DNA of 64,000 bases from Actinoplanes lobatus (GTDB lineage: Bacteria; Actinomycetota; Actinomycetes; Mycobacteriales; Micromonosporaceae), in NCBI RefSeq assembly GCF_014205215.1, contig NZ_JACHNC010000001.1, forward strand, positions 8,366,501 to 8,430,500. Direction: 5' to 3'. The translations under genes and the position numbers were made by a program. The notes under the pieces are model-generated. The model searched no databases, was not told where the DNA came from, and was given only the letters and a program-made list of their open reading frames with translations. Positions 1-30,120 of the stretch are shown here, piece after piece; the stretch's first letter is position 1; each line of letters opens with the position of its first letter.

Positions 1-534
1 CTGGTCGAGGGCTTTCGCATCGAGCATCTGCACCCCGTACGTGTAGGCGACCAGGACCGCGCCGATCGACGTGCCGGCCAGGGCGAGCCGGACCGGTCCG
101 CCGGGTCCCTTGCCACCGCCGCCGAGCAGGTAGACCACGACGGTCGCGGCGGCCGCTCCGGCGAAGGCGAACCACACGTACCCGGAGGCGGTGGTGATGC
201 CGAAGAAGCTGATCGCGGAGACCACCGCGGCGGCGGCGCCGGAGTTGACGCCGAGCAGGCCGGGGTCGGCGAGCGGGTTGCGGGTGAGCGCCTGCATGAC
301 GGCGCCGGCCAGGCCGAGGGCCATGCCGATCAAAAGCCCGAGGACGGTACGGGGTACGCGCTGGGTGGTGACGATGACGGCCTCGGGCGACCCGTCGGAG
401 TGCCACAGCGCGTCGACGACCGTGGCGAACGGGATGGCGCGGGCGCCCACGGCGAGGCTGAGCAGCACGGCGAGCGCCAGCAGGGCGAGGCAGAGCAGCA
501 GGCCCGCGATCCGGCGGGGCAGGGTGTTCGTCAC
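1..534 (-). CDS. FecCD-type siderophore ABC transporter permease (partial, 3' end outside window)
   Basis: Reading the minus strand from a GTG at 534, 178 codons remain open to the window edge. The protein begins with a hydrophobic segment rich in Leu and Ala (about residues 10-30). It then shows the FecCD hallmarks: [19 protein letters not shown], then [22 protein letters not shown], then further membrane segments. This family forms the inner-membrane channel importing ferric siderophores. The GTG overlaps the stop of the upstream receptor-like gene by 4 bp (GTGA), so it is the third gene of a receptor-receptor-permease operon led by the iron box at 2348-2366. A second permease and an ATPase would be expected to the left of the window. 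The family call is secure; the ligand is inferred from context. Confidence 0.9.
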   Translation of the reverse strand, partial: MTNTLPRRIAGLLLCLALLALAVLLSLAVGARAIPFATVVDALWHSDGSPEAVIVTTQRVPRTVLGLLIGMALGLAGAVMQALTRNPLADPGLLGVNSGAAAAVVSAISFFGITTASGYVWFAFAGAAAATVVVYLLGGGGKGPGGPVRLALAGTSIGAVLVAYTYGVQMLDAKALDQ

Positions 535-1304
535 GCGGCGGTCCGGTCCAGGATGGTGAGTGCGGTGAACAGGCGGGCGTAGTTCCGGTGGGAGAACGCG
601 TGCCAGGTGTCGTCCCACGGATGGGCGCGGAAGCCGGGCGGGATCTCCCCATTGACGAGGATCATGTCCGCTCGTGCGGCGGACCACGGCACCGGGGTGC
701 CGTGCGGCCCGTCGTCGGGAGTGTGGTCGCCGACGACCTTCAGTCCCAACTCCCGGAGCGTCACGAGCCAGGGGTAGCGGGACGGGTCCAGGATCGACAG
801 TCGCGCGCCTCGCGCGTACCCGAAAATGATCGTGCGTCCGGCGAGCGACTCGGTGACCTGGAGCTTCGCGGCCTGATAGGAATCGGTCGCCGGAGGCGAA
901 GCGCCGAGGGCGACCGCGAGCCGGGCCGTTTCGGCGAGCAGGTCGTCGAGCGACTGCCGACGTTCCTTGAGCGGCAGTGTGACGACCGGGAAGCCGGGGT
1001 AGCGGTTGTCATGGCGGTCGACGACCAGGTCTGGCTGGGCCTCGGCGAGCACGTCCAGGCGGACCGCGGGATCATCGGGGGTGTCGAGCCGCGCCACACC
1101 GTCCGCCGAGAATCCGGCGGCGGCGAAGCAGACGTCACGCGACGGGTCCGGGCCGAGCGCCGCCGCGACCGGATGAATTCCGGCGGCGGCCAGCGTGGAG
1201 GTGGCCAGGAGATCGGCGACGGCGACCCGGCGCGGCGCCGCCGGCAACACGAGGGTGATCCCCCGGCCGTCGGTGTAGCGCCACGGCCCCCGATGATCCC
1301 GCAT
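531..1304 (-). CDS. Siderophore-binding-protein-like protein without signal peptide
   Basis: A 257-residue protein from an ATG at 1304, 8 bp after the stop of the lipoprotein receptor gene. The frame stays open to 1385, but that longer start would lie inside the upstream gene. Its layout resembles a shortened periplasmic binding protein of the FecB/FhuD type: an early [19 protein letters not shown] segment, a QPDLVV strand, and a C-terminal [16 protein letters not shown] stretch. It starts [12 protein letters not shown], with no signal peptide or lipobox, which is odd for a receptor. It may be a cytoplasmic or degenerate paralogue of its neighbour, or an adaptor for the same substrate. It overlaps the downstream permease start by 4 bp, so it is co-translated with it. 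Family membership is moderately sure; function is not. Confidence 0.65.
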   Translation of the reverse strand: MRDHRGPWRYTDGRGITLVLPAAPRRVAVADLLATSTLAAAGIHPVAAALGPDPSRDVCFAAAGFSADGVARLDTPDDPAVRLDVLAEAQPDLVVDRHDNRYPGFPVVTLPLKERRQSLDDLLAETARLAVALGASPPATDSYQAAKLQVTESLAGRTIIFGYARGARLSILDPSRYPWLVTLRELGLKVVGDHTPDDGPHGTPVPWSAARADMILVNGEIPPGFRAHPWDDTWHAFSHRNYARLFTALTILDRTAA

Positions 1305-1312
1305 CAGAGTTG

Positions 1313-2290
1313 TCAGCCCTTGAGGGTCTTCGTGATGTCGTCGAGGACGATGCCCGCCGCGATCGGGCCACCGCGCGAGGTCCACGGCACACCGTCGACC
1401 GCGACGACCTTGTTCGCCTTGACCGCGCCGAGCTGGTTCCAGGAGGCGTTGGCCTTGGCCTGTTCGAGGGCGGCGGCGCCGTCGTTGTTCAGGGTGCCGA
1501 GGAAGATGTAGTCGGCGTCGAGGACGTCGAGCTTCTCCAGGCTGACCGGGTCGGACGGGCCGGTGCCCTCGGTGAGCTGGGCGTCCGGGCGCTTGAGGCC
1601 GAGCTCCTCCACGATGGTGCTGGAGAAGTGCTGCTTCTGGAGGTAGGACGGGCCCTGCGGGTTCCAGCGGACGAGGCTGACCTTGGCGGCGCCGTTCGCG
1701 GCGATGGCGGCCTTGGTGTCGGTGACCTTCTTGTCGTAGGCGGCGAGCACCTCGGTGGCCTTGGCCTCCAGGTTGAGCGCGTTGGCGACGCCCTTGAGGC
1801 TGTCCTTCCAGGTGCTGTCGACCATGCTGGTGATGACGGTTGGCGCGATCGCGTTGAGGTCCTTGATCTGCGCCGGGTCCGGGTCGAGGAAGTGTCCGTA
1901 GAGGATCAGGTCGGGCTTCGGGTCCAGGGTGGCGATGGCCTCGATGTTCGGCTCGACGATCTCGCCGACCAGCTTGACGTTGGGCAGCTGCGGCGCGAGG
2001 TAGCCGGCGACCGAGTCACCCTGGCGGGACTTGCTGGCGCCGATCGGGGTGACGCCGAGCGCGAGGGCCGCGTCCAGGTCGGTCTCGGCGAGGGCCACGA
2101 TGTTCTTCGGGGCCGACGGGACGGTCACCTTCGCGCCGGAGGCGTCGGTGATCTCGCGGGTGGTGGAGGCGGGGGCGGCGCTCTCGCCGGAGGCGGTCGG
2201 CTCGGCCTCGGAGGAGCAGGCGCCGAGGGCGGCGGCCACCGTGGCCGCGGCCAGGAGCGCACCCATGCGCTGGGTGAAGCGGGACATCAT
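1313..2290 (-). CDS. Iron-siderophore ABC transporter substrate-binding lipoprotein
   Basis: A 325-residue protein with a type II signal peptide: a short basic N-terminus (MMSRFTQR), a hydrophobic Ala/Val stretch, and a lipobox ALGAC with the acylated Cys near residue 25. The mature part follows the FepB/FecB plan: TREITDASGAKVTVP at the N-terminus, PKNIVALAETDLDAALALG, then KPDLILYGHFLDPDPAQ, and a C-terminal helix ending GIVLDDITKTLKG. Proteins of this family capture the ferric siderophore outside the membrane and pass it to a FecCD permease. Such a permease is encoded two genes downstream. An IdeR-type box lies 58 bp upstream, so iron repression is expected. Confidence 0.93.
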   Translation of the reverse strand: MMSRFTQRMGALLAAATVAAALGACSSEAEPTASGESAAPASTTREITDASGAKVTVPSAPKNIVALAETDLDAALALGVTPIGASKSRQGDSVAGYLAPQLPNVKLVGEIVEPNIEAIATLDPKPDLILYGHFLDPDPAQIKDLNAIAPTVITSMVDSTWKDSLKGVANALNLEAKATEVLAAYDKKVTDTKAAIAANGAAKVSLVRWNPQGPSYLQKQHFSSTIVEELGLKRPDAQLTEGTGPSDPVSLEKLDVLDADYIFLGTLNNDGAAALEQAKANASWNQLGAVKANKVVAVDGVPWTSRGGPIAAGIVLDDITKTLKG

Positions 2291-2347
2291 GAACTCCCGG
2301 GGAGCAGTCGGAATCAGGCGGCTGGGCCGCGCTGAGTTTCTATCACA

Positions 2348-2366
2348 TGAGGTAAGGCTTACCTAA
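2348..2366. promoter_or_regulatory. IdeR/DmdR1-type iron box upstream of the siderophore uptake operon
   Basis: The sequence TGAGGTAAGGCTTACCTAA matches 16 of 19 positions of the actinobacterial iron box TTAGGTTAGGCTAACCTAA and is itself nearly palindromic (AGGTAAG/CTTACCT). It lies 58 bp before the start of the lipoprotein receptor gene. The TAG stop codon of the truncated NRPS gene (2363-2365) falls inside the box, so the end of that reading frame coincides with a promoter. Confidence 0.85.
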
Positions 2367-4500
2367 CGTCCGATCGACGCGGAGGTGGCCACCACAGTGG
2401 ATTCGGTCGGCCCGTAGGTGTTGAAGAGCTGGACATTCGGGGCAATCTGCTGCCATGCCGCGACCCGGTCCGGCAGCGCCGCCTCACCCCCGATGATCAC
2501 CGTGCGTACCGAATCCGGGACCCTGATGTCCTGAGTGGTGAGGGCGTGCACCAGTTCGTGCCAGAACGCGGTCGGCAGGTCGAGCACGGTGAGTCGCAGC
2601 TCGCCGCACGCCCGCAGGAACGTCTCGGCCGAGGCGTGCATCTCGGGCTCGCGCAGCACCAGCGTCCCACCGGTCGAGAGAGTGCCGAAGATCTCCTCCA
2701 CACTGGCGTCGAAGTGGAGGGCCGCGAACTGGAGCACCCGGTCACGGTCGGTGAATCCGTACCGACAGGTGGCGGCCGCTACGAAATGCGACAGCGCCCC
2801 GCGGCTGATCTCCACGCCATTCGGCCGGCCGGTCGACCCGGAGGTGTAGATCACGTACGCGAGCGCGTCCTCCGGCACGTTCCGGCGGACCACCGCCTTC
2901 CCGCCGGCGACCTCCTCCATGATCAAGAGCGGTCGCGCGTCCGCCAGCACATCCGTGTTGCGTCCCGCCGGACCGTCCGGGTCGATCGGCAGATACGCCG
3001 CACCGGCCAGCAGCACGCCCAGGATCGCGACGACGGCGTCCGGCTCACGCCGCATCCGCACCGCGACCAGGCTGTCCGCTTCCACCCCGCGATGGGCCAG
3101 GTCGGCGGCGACGGCGCCGGCTCTCGCCCACAATTCGGCGTACGTGTAGCGCGTCCCGCCCTGCTCGACCGCCACCGCGTCCGGCGTCGCCTCCACCTGC
3201 CGGGCGATCCGGTCCAGAACCGGTGTGGCGTCGCGATCCCGCCACACCGGACGGCGCGGCACGACCGCCGGGCCCAGCCGTAGCCGGCCCAGCGGCGTCT
3301 CCGGCTCGGCGAGCAGGCGCAGCAGCCGGTCCAGATGACCGGCCAGGCCGGACTCCGTGTACCGGGCCGGGTTGCCGTCCACCTCCAGGCTCATCCCGGT
3401 GCCGTCGCCGAAGTCGCGGATGCCCAGCGCCAGGTCCTCGACCGGCCCGGCCGAGATGTTGTGCATGGTGCCGGCCGCGGTGCCGAAGCGCAGGTCGTTG
3501 TCGAACGGCATGGCGTTGACCACCGGCCCGAACAGCCGCCGGTCGCTGCCGACCAGCCCCAGGTCACGCCGCATCTGCTCGTGCCGGTAGCGGTGGTGCG
3601 GCCGGGACCGTCTGATCTCGGCGGCGATCTGCCGGGCCAGGCCGGGCAGCGTCTGGTCGGGGCGGACCGGCACCCGCAGCGGCACGATGTTCATCACGAT
3701 CGCCGGGACCCGCAGCAGCGGAGTGCCGAGGCGGCCCATCACCGGCAGGCCGAGGACGGCCTCCGTCGTACCGGTCATCCGGTGCAGGTAGGCCGCGGTG
3801 GCCGCGGCGAACAGCTCCGGCCAGCCGACGCCGAGGCCCTTCAACTCGGCGGCCCGCTCGGGGCCGATCCGGGTGACCGCCCGGACCGTGTGGTCGGCGA
3901 CCGGCGCCGGGGCGGCCAGCGCGGCCGGCTCCGGCATCCCGTCCAGGTAACCGCGCCAGAACTCCCGGTCGGCCGGGTGCTTCGGGGAGACGAGATAGGC
4001 GTCGGCCACCTCGAGAACGGTCACGAACGGGCGGAACGGCCGCCCCTCCCCCATCGTGTACAGGTCGGCGACCCGGCGGGCCAGCATCGAGAACGCGAAC
4101 CCGTCGATGGCGATGTGGTGGATCCGCTGGTGCCACAGCCACGTCCGCGGGCCGACCTGGAACAGCGCCTGCGCGAACAGCGGGCCCTCGGCCAGGTCCA
4201 CCGAGGTACGGACGTCCGCCCGCATCCAGGCGAGCGCCTCGTCCTCGCCGCACTCGCGGACCGGGAACGGGAACGGCCGCGGGTCGATCACCTGCCACGG
4301 GCCGGCGTCGTCGGAGCCGTACCGGGTGTGCAGCGACTCCGCCTCGCCGACCGCCTGCCGGACGGCCGCCTCGAATCGCGCCACGTCGAGCGGGCCCTCG
4401 ATCCGCACGTAGTCGGCGGTGTTGTAGACCGGGCTGGCCGGGTCGAGCTGCTGGGCGTACCAGAGCGGGGACTGGGCCGGGGACAGCCGCAGGTGTTCGG

Positions 4501-4504
<4 letters not shown>
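2363..4504 (-). CDS. NRPS condensation domain plus N-terminal half of an adenylation domain
   Basis: A 713-residue protein. Residues 1 to about 420 are an EntF-like condensation domain, with the active site HHIAIDG at 129-135. From about 425 an adenylation domain runs through A3 (YTSGSTGRPNGV, with Asn in place of the usual PKG Lys), A4 (FDASVEEIF) and A5 (FNTYGPTES), then stops at SIGR. Motifs A6-A10 and the carrier domain are absent. They are exactly what forms the N-terminus of the giant NRPS. Joining this protein up to SIG with that one from TPLEHTG restores a normal A5-A6 linker. Pocket residues read by eye are D-A-E-D-I-G-T-V-V, acidic as expected for a basic substrate such as (hydroxy)ornithine (tentative). 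The ATG overlaps the giant gene's stop (ATGA), so translation is coupled. It is either a working half of a split module or a permuted relic. Confidence 0.9.
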
Positions 4505-25275
<20,771 letters not shown>

Positions 25276-25306
25276 GGTGTGGCGCTCCCAGCGAATGACG
25301 AACAAT

Positions 25307-25325
25307 TTAGGTGAGGCTAACCTAT
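25307..25325. promoter_or_regulatory. IdeR/DmdR1-type iron box in the divergent NRPS/exporter promoter
   Basis: TTAGGTGAGGCTAACCTAT matches 17 of 19 positions of the iron box. It lies 32 bp from the ATG of the giant NRPS on the minus strand and 51 bp from the MFS exporter start on the plus strand, so one box can repress both divergent transcription units. Confidence 0.88.
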
Positions 25326-25375
25326 GTTGGCTTCACCTTTTCGATCACCCGCTTCTCATCCACAAGGAGACGCCG

Positions 25376-26659
25376 ATGCGCCTCGGTGACCTCGTCATCG
25401 ACGTGACGCCACTCAGGACCAGCAGGGACTTCCGCTTCCTGTTCGCCGCCCGCCTGGTGTCCCTTCTCGGCCTCGGCCTGACCCTCGTGGCGCTGCCGCT
25501 ACAGGTGTGGCAGCTCACCCACTCGTCCTGGCACGTGGGACTGGTGAGCGTCGTCAACATGGTCCCGATGCTGATCGGCACCCTGGCCGGGGGCATCCTG
25601 GCCGACCGGATGGACCGCCGGAAGCTGATCCTGCTGGCCCGGGGCTCCGCGGTGGTGGTGTTCGCGGTGCTGGCCCTGAACGCGGCGGCGGACACCCCGT
25701 ACCTCTGGGTGATCTATCTGTCCGCGGCGGTCAACAGCGTCCTGAACGGACTGTCCGCGACCGCGCTGATGGCCACCACTCCCAACCTGGTCGGCCGCGA
25801 CCAGCTGCCCGCGGCGGGCGCGCTGATGGCCATCACCGCCGAGCTGGGCGCGATCATCGGCCCGTCGGTCGCGGGTGGCCTCACCGAGCTCGCCGGCCTG
25901 TCCTGGAACTACGGCCTCACCGCGGTCGCCACGTTCATCACCACGGCGCTGATCGCCTTCATCAGGCCGCAGCCCCCGGCCGGCGCCGAACCCGACGAGT
26001 CTCCGCTGCGCTCGATCGCCGGTGGCCTGCGATTCGTGGCCGCCAACCGGTTGATCGCCGGGCTGCTGCTGATCGACATGGTCGTGGTCGTCTTCGCGAT
26101 GCCGACCGCGATCTTCCCCGAGCTGACCGAGCGGATGTACGGCGACGGCGGCACCGTCCTCGGCCTGTTCTACGCGGCCCCCGGTGTGGGCGCGATGATC
26201 GCCGCCCTGGCCAGCGGCTGGACCGGCACGGTCAAGCACACCGGCCGCCACCTGATCTGGGCCACCGCGGCGTGCGGCCTGGCCGTCGCCGGGCTGGGCC
26301 TGACCGCCGACTGGCTGTGGGTGTCCCTGTTCTTCCTGGCCCTGCTCGGCGCCGCCGACACCATCTCGGAGATCCTGCGCCGCTCCCTGCTCCAGCACAA
26401 CACCCCCGACCACCTCCAGGGCCGGGTGAGCAGCCTGTGGCTGGCGCAGACCAACGTGGGCCCGGCCATCGGCAGCGTCGAGGTCGCCCTCGCCGCCCGC
26501 CTGGCCGGCCCGGCCACGGCCCTGATCGCCGGTGGCATCCTGTGCGCGGCCGGAGCGGTCGCCGTCGGCGCGTCCAGCCGCGAACTCCGCGACGCCAGCC
26601 TCCACGACCCGAGCGCCGACGACCTCCTCGATGCCGCCGCCCCGACGTCCGGCAACTGA
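25376..26659 (+). CDS. MFS siderophore exporter (EntS-like)
   Basis: A 427-residue membrane protein from the ATG at 25376, preceded by AAGGAGA 5 nt upstream. The N-terminus (TSRDFRFLFAARLVSLLG), the loop GGILADRMDRRKLI between early helices and the twelve-helix pattern match the EntS/MFS_3 exporter family. In enterobacteria EntS exports newly made enterobactin. Divergent transcription from the giant NRPS across a shared iron box supports export of the peptide siderophore across the cytoplasmic membrane. A long perfect palindrome follows the stop codon. Family is sure; substrate is inferred from position. Confidence 0.9.
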   Translation: MRLGDLVIDVTPLRTSRDFRFLFAARLVSLLGLGLTLVALPLQVWQLTHSSWHVGLVSVVNMVPMLIGTLAGGILADRMDRRKLILLARGSAVVVFAVLALNAAADTPYLWVIYLSAAVNSVLNGLSATALMATTPNLVGRDQLPAAGALMAITAELGAIIGPSVAGGLTELAGLSWNYGLTAVATFITTALIAFIRPQPPAGAEPDESPLRSIAGGLRFVAANRLIAGLLLIDMVVVVFAMPTAIFPELTERMYGDGGTVLGLFYAAPGVGAMIAALASGWTGTVKHTGRHLIWATAACGLAVAGLGLTADWLWVSLFFLALLGAADTISEILRRSLLQHNTPDHLQGRVSSLWLAQTNVGPAIGSVEVALAARLAGPATALIAGGILCAAGAVAVGASSRELRDASLHDPSADDLLDAAAPTSGN

Positions 26660-26668
26660 GCCCGCCGC

Positions 26669-26690
26669 CCGGCCGGCGATCGCCGGCCGG
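26669..26690. terminator. Perfect 22-bp GC palindrome between convergent genes
   Basis: A 22-bp perfect inverted repeat (arms CCGGCCGGCGA and its complement) lies in the 54-bp gap between the stop codons of the MFS exporter and the convergent ABC permease. It has no T-tract, but its position fits a bidirectional terminator. Confidence 0.55.
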
Positions 26691-26713
26691 AGCGAGGTCG
26701 CATCCCGGTCCCG

Positions 26714-29266
26714 TCACCGGCGGCCGGCCACAAGGCTGAGCGCCCGCCCGGCCAGGGCGATCCGCGACGGGATCAACACCGCCACCACACCCGCGGCCAG
26801 GCTGGTCACGACCACCACCGCGATGGCGCCCCAGGGCACCACCACATGGGCTCCCGGATCGGTCTGCCGCAGCACCCCGGTGACCGCGATCAGGCTGGTC
26901 ATCGCGACCGCGATACCGACGAGCAGAGCGCCCGCGATCACCGTCAGGGTCTCGTAGAGGATCGCCGTCAGCACCTGGCGCCCGGTGCCACCGGCCACCC
27001 GCAGCAGGGCCACCTCGCGGCGCCGCCGGCCGGCCGACATCAACAGGGTGTTGGCGATGGCGATCGCGCTGTACAGCAGCGCCATCCCGATCAGCAGGGA
27101 GAAGACCACCTGATTCGCCCGGCCGGCGGCGTCCGCCTGGGCCGCCAGCCAGTCCGGGGTGGAGGTGGCCGTACCACCGTACCGGCCGGCCACCTCGGTG
27201 ATCGGGCCGGACGGATCAGTGCCCGCGCCGGTGGCCAGGTACACGGTGGTCAGCATCGGATCGTGCACATGCGGGGCGACACTCTCCCGCGACAGAAGCA
27301 GGCCCGGCAGCCCACCGCCGGACACCACCACGGCCGCCACCGCGACCTCGGTGCGGCTGCCGTCGCCGAAGTAGAGCGTGTGCCGTTCGCCGGCCTTCCA
27401 CCCGACCATGTCCGCGCCCTCCCGGGTGAGCACCACCGAATCCGCCGCCAGGCCGTCCAGCGATCCGCTGACCACGTCGAGCCGATGGGTACGGCTGACC
27501 GCCCCCAGATCCACCCCGGCCCCGCCGACCGACCACACGGTGTCGCCGGAGACCGCGAACAGTTCGGTGTCGATCACCGGAGTCACCGCGGTGACCCCGG
27601 GCACCCCGGCGAACGCGGTGGCGGCCTGGCCGGGCAGCCCGCCCGCTGCCTCGACGACGTGGCTCGCGGTGGTGTGCGCCCGGTTCTCGTCGACCACCGA
27701 GGTGGTGATCGTGGCGCCGACCCCGAGAGTGGAGACGGCGATGGCCGCGGTGAGCATGACCGGCGCCCCTGTCGACACCGTCCGCCGTACGCCGGTCCGG
27801 ATGTTCTGCAGCACCAGCGGACCGATCGACGGGGTGAGCCAGGCCAGCGGACGGCCGAGCAGAGCCGTCAGGTGGGGCAGGAAGAGCGGGCCGAGCGCCG
27901 TACCGGCGATGATCAGTGCCTCGGTGACGACGACCGAGATCGGCACCGCCGCCTCGGCGCCGGCCGCCCGCAACGCGATCACCAGGCCGGCGGCAACCAC
28001 CAGGAACAGCACGCCGGCGAACCACCGGCCGCCGGTCATCACCCGCCGGTCGGCGGCCGCGTCCCGCAGCGCCTCGACGGGCGCCACCCGCGCCGCCCGG
28101 CGAGACGCGCTGATCACCCCGAGGGCGGCCACCAGCAGGCCGACCACGAAGGCGATCACCAGCGGCAGGCCGGAGGCGCCGGCGGTGAACCCGGGCGGCG
28201 CCAGGCCGTTGCGGACGAGCCGTCCGGCGAGGAAACCGGCGCCGACAACGCCGATACCGCACCCGGCGAGCGCGCCGAGGGCACCGACCACCATGCTCTC
28301 CCGGAACACCATCCGGCGTACGTCCTGCGGCGCGGCGCCGACCAGGCGCAGCAGCGCGATCTCCCGGCGCCGCTCGGCAACCGTGAACGCGAAGGTGCTG
28401 GCGACCACGAACACCGCCACGAAACCCGCGATCACCGCGGTCATCGCGAGCAGGGCCACCATGTCCTCGCGGGCCTGGCGGTACGGGTCGGCGACGACGC
28501 CCTCCGCACGGGCCGTTCCGGTGGCCACGGTGACGCCGTCGGTGGCGACGGCATCCCGGATCCCGGCGGCGACCTGCTCGGTGGCGGCGCCGGCCGCCGG
28601 TTGAACGCCGAGCGCGTCCACCTGCTCGCCCGCCGCCGACAGGCGGGCCGCCGCCGCGTCGGTGAAGAAGACGGTGTCCTCAGGCGTCACCCCGGACGCC
28701 TCGGTGATTCCGGTGACCCGTCCGTCGGCCACCCCGCCGGGGGTGCTCACCCGCAGGGTCGAGCCGACCTGCGCCCCGGCGGCCCGCGCCAGCGACGCGG
28801 ACACCACGAGGTCGCCGTCGGCCTGCGGCGCGGTTCCGGCCACCATCCGGTACGGGGTGAGCGCCGCCCCGCTCCACGACCGCCCGACCGGTGTGCCGCC
28901 GGAGCCGTTCACACCCGCCGGCAACAGCTGGATCGTGAACCAGCGATCGGCGATCACCTGTGCGACGCCAGGCACCGCCGCGATCCGGCCGGTCAGCGCC
29001 GCGGGGATCCGGCGCGTCTCCGGCGCCTCGCCGATCCACTCCCCCGGCCCGTTGCCGGACGGCAGGCGCAGCTCCTGCTCGGCATGTACCAGGATCGGCA
29101 CGCCTGTGTAGCGGTCGGCGCCGGGCAGCACCGGGTCGAACCGCACGGCCGCGGAGATGACCAGGGCGTTGGTGGCGACCAGGCCGACACCGAGGGCGAG
29201 CGCGACGAACGAGCCGGCGAACAGGATCCACCGGTCACGCAGGGTGCGCAGCGCTGTCCACAGCAT
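26714..29266 (-). CDS. FtsX/MacB-type ABC transporter permease
   Basis: An 850-residue permease with one N-terminal membrane segment (about residues 12-37), a large extracytoplasmic domain, and two FtsX modules. Each module bears the family signature after its first helix: AERRREIALLRLVGAAPQDV near 290 and GRRRREVALLRVAGGTGRQV near 755. Central helices join the halves. Such permeases work with a MacB/LolD-type ATPase to export peptides, antibiotics or siderophores, or to extract lipids. The ATPase gene lies 4 bp upstream. Its place between exporter and siderophore reductase genes suggests a second efflux route for the siderophore, but no iron box lies directly upstream and an unrelated role is possible. 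Confidence 0.88.
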   Translation of the reverse strand: MLWTALRTLRDRWILFAGSFVALALGVGLVATNALVISAAVRFDPVLPGADRYTGVPILVHAEQELRLPSGNGPGEWIGEAPETRRIPAALTGRIAAVPGVAQVIADRWFTIQLLPAGVNGSGGTPVGRSWSGAALTPYRMVAGTAPQADGDLVVSASLARAAGAQVGSTLRVSTPGGVADGRVTGITEASGVTPEDTVFFTDAAAARLSAAGEQVDALGVQPAAGAATEQVAAGIRDAVATDGVTVATGTARAEGVVADPYRQAREDMVALLAMTAVIAGFVAVFVVASTFAFTVAERRREIALLRLVGAAPQDVRRMVFRESMVVGALGALAGCGIGVVGAGFLAGRLVRNGLAPPGFTAGASGLPLVIAFVVGLLVAALGVISASRRAARVAPVEALRDAAADRRVMTGGRWFAGVLFLVVAAGLVIALRAAGAEAAVPISVVVTEALIIAGTALGPLFLPHLTALLGRPLAWLTPSIGPLVLQNIRTGVRRTVSTGAPVMLTAAIAVSTLGVGATITTSVVDENRAHTTASHVVEAAGGLPGQAATAFAGVPGVTAVTPVIDTELFAVSGDTVWSVGGAGVDLGAVSRTHRLDVVSGSLDGLAADSVVLTREGADMVGWKAGERHTLYFGDGSRTEVAVAAVVVSGGGLPGLLLSRESVAPHVHDPMLTTVYLATGAGTDPSGPITEVAGRYGGTATSTPDWLAAQADAAGRANQVVFSLLIGMALLYSAIAIANTLLMSAGRRRREVALLRVAGGTGRQVLTAILYETLTVIAGALLVGIAVAMTSLIAVTGVLRQTDPGAHVVVPWGAIAVVVVTSLAAGVVAVLIPSRIALAGRALSLVAGRR

Positions 29267-29270
29267 CGTC

Positions 29271-30035
29271 TCAGCCCTCCAGCCGCGACATCACGTCGGC
29301 GATCTCGCGGGCTCCGGCACCACGCACCTCGGTGTGGACCTGCCCGTCGACCAGGAACAGGACCCGGTCGGCGTACGACGCCGCGACCGGATCGTGCGTC
29401 ACCATGATCAGTGTCATGCCGGTGTCGCGGACCACCTCGCTCATCAACTCCAGCACCTCACGGCTGGTGTTCGTGTCGAGGGCGCCGGTCGGCTCGTCCG
29501 CGAACAGCACGTCCGGCCGGGTGATCAGCGCCCGGGCCAGTGACACCCGCTGCTGCTGGCCGCCGGAGAGCGCATCCGGCCGCCGCCGCGCCTGCTCGGC
29601 GAGGCCGACCCGGGCCAGCGCGTCGCGTACCCCACCGCGGGCCGGGCGGCGCCCGGCCAGCCGGAGCGGCAGCTCGACGTTCTGCTCGGCGGTGAGCGAC
29701 GGGAGCAGGTTGAAGGCCTGGAAGACGAAACCGATCCGGGTACGCCGTAGCACGGTGAGCTCGTTCTCCGAGAGGTTCCCGATCTCCCGGTCGCCCAGGA
29801 ACACCTGCCCCGAGGTGGGCCGGTCGAGCCCCGCGGCACATTGCAGCAGCGTGCTCTTGCCGGATCCGGACGGGCCCATCACGGCCGTGAAGGACCCGCT
29901 GGCGAACGACGCCCGCACACCGCGCAGCGCGTGCACGGTGCTGGTCCCGGAGCCGTATGTCCTGGTGAGCCCGACCAGCCGGACCTGATCGGTGGTCTGC
30001 GTGTGCGGCTGCCGTGCCGCAGTGGGTCCGCCCAT
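29271..30035 (-). CDS. ABC transporter ATP-binding protein (MacB/LolD family)
   Basis: A 254-residue ATPase. Walker A is GPSGSGKST, followed by the Q-loop region VFQAFNLLPSLTAEQNVELPL typical of MacB/LolD, the signature LSGGQQQRVSLARAL, Walker B DVLFADEPTGALD and the H-loop MVTHDP. The ATG at 30035 is chosen because the conserved QVRLVGLTRTYGSG strand follows about 18 residues later, although the frame is open further upstream. The partner permease starts 4 bp after its stop. A perfect inverted repeat at 30091-30112 lies 56 bp upstream. Confidence 0.92.
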   Translation of the reverse strand: MGGPTAARQPHTQTTDQVRLVGLTRTYGSGTSTVHALRGVRASFASGSFTAVMGPSGSGKSTLLQCAAGLDRPTSGQVFLGDREIGNLSENELTVLRRTRIGFVFQAFNLLPSLTAEQNVELPLRLAGRRPARGGVRDALARVGLAEQARRRPDALSGGQQQRVSLARALITRPDVLFADEPTGALDTNTSREVLELMSEVVRDTGMTLIMVTHDPVAASYADRVLFLVDGQVHTEVRGAGAREIADVMSRLEG

Positions 30036-30090
30036 GGCACTGAGCCAACCATCTTCCGGCGCCCGGGGAATCCGCGCGAGCACCCGTTCC

Positions 30091-30112
30091 GAGGTACGGG
30101 TATCCGTACCTC
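30091..30112. promoter_or_regulatory. Inverted repeat upstream of the ABC export operon
   Basis: GAGGTACGG, a 4-base spacer GTAT, then CCGTACCTC form a perfect 9-bp inverted repeat between the stop of the siderophore-interacting protein gene (30121) and the start of the ABC ATPase (30035). There is no T-run on either side, so an operator for the ABC pair is more likely than a terminator. It is unlike the iron boxes here. Confidence 0.5.
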
Positions 30113-30120
30113 CGCCGGCG

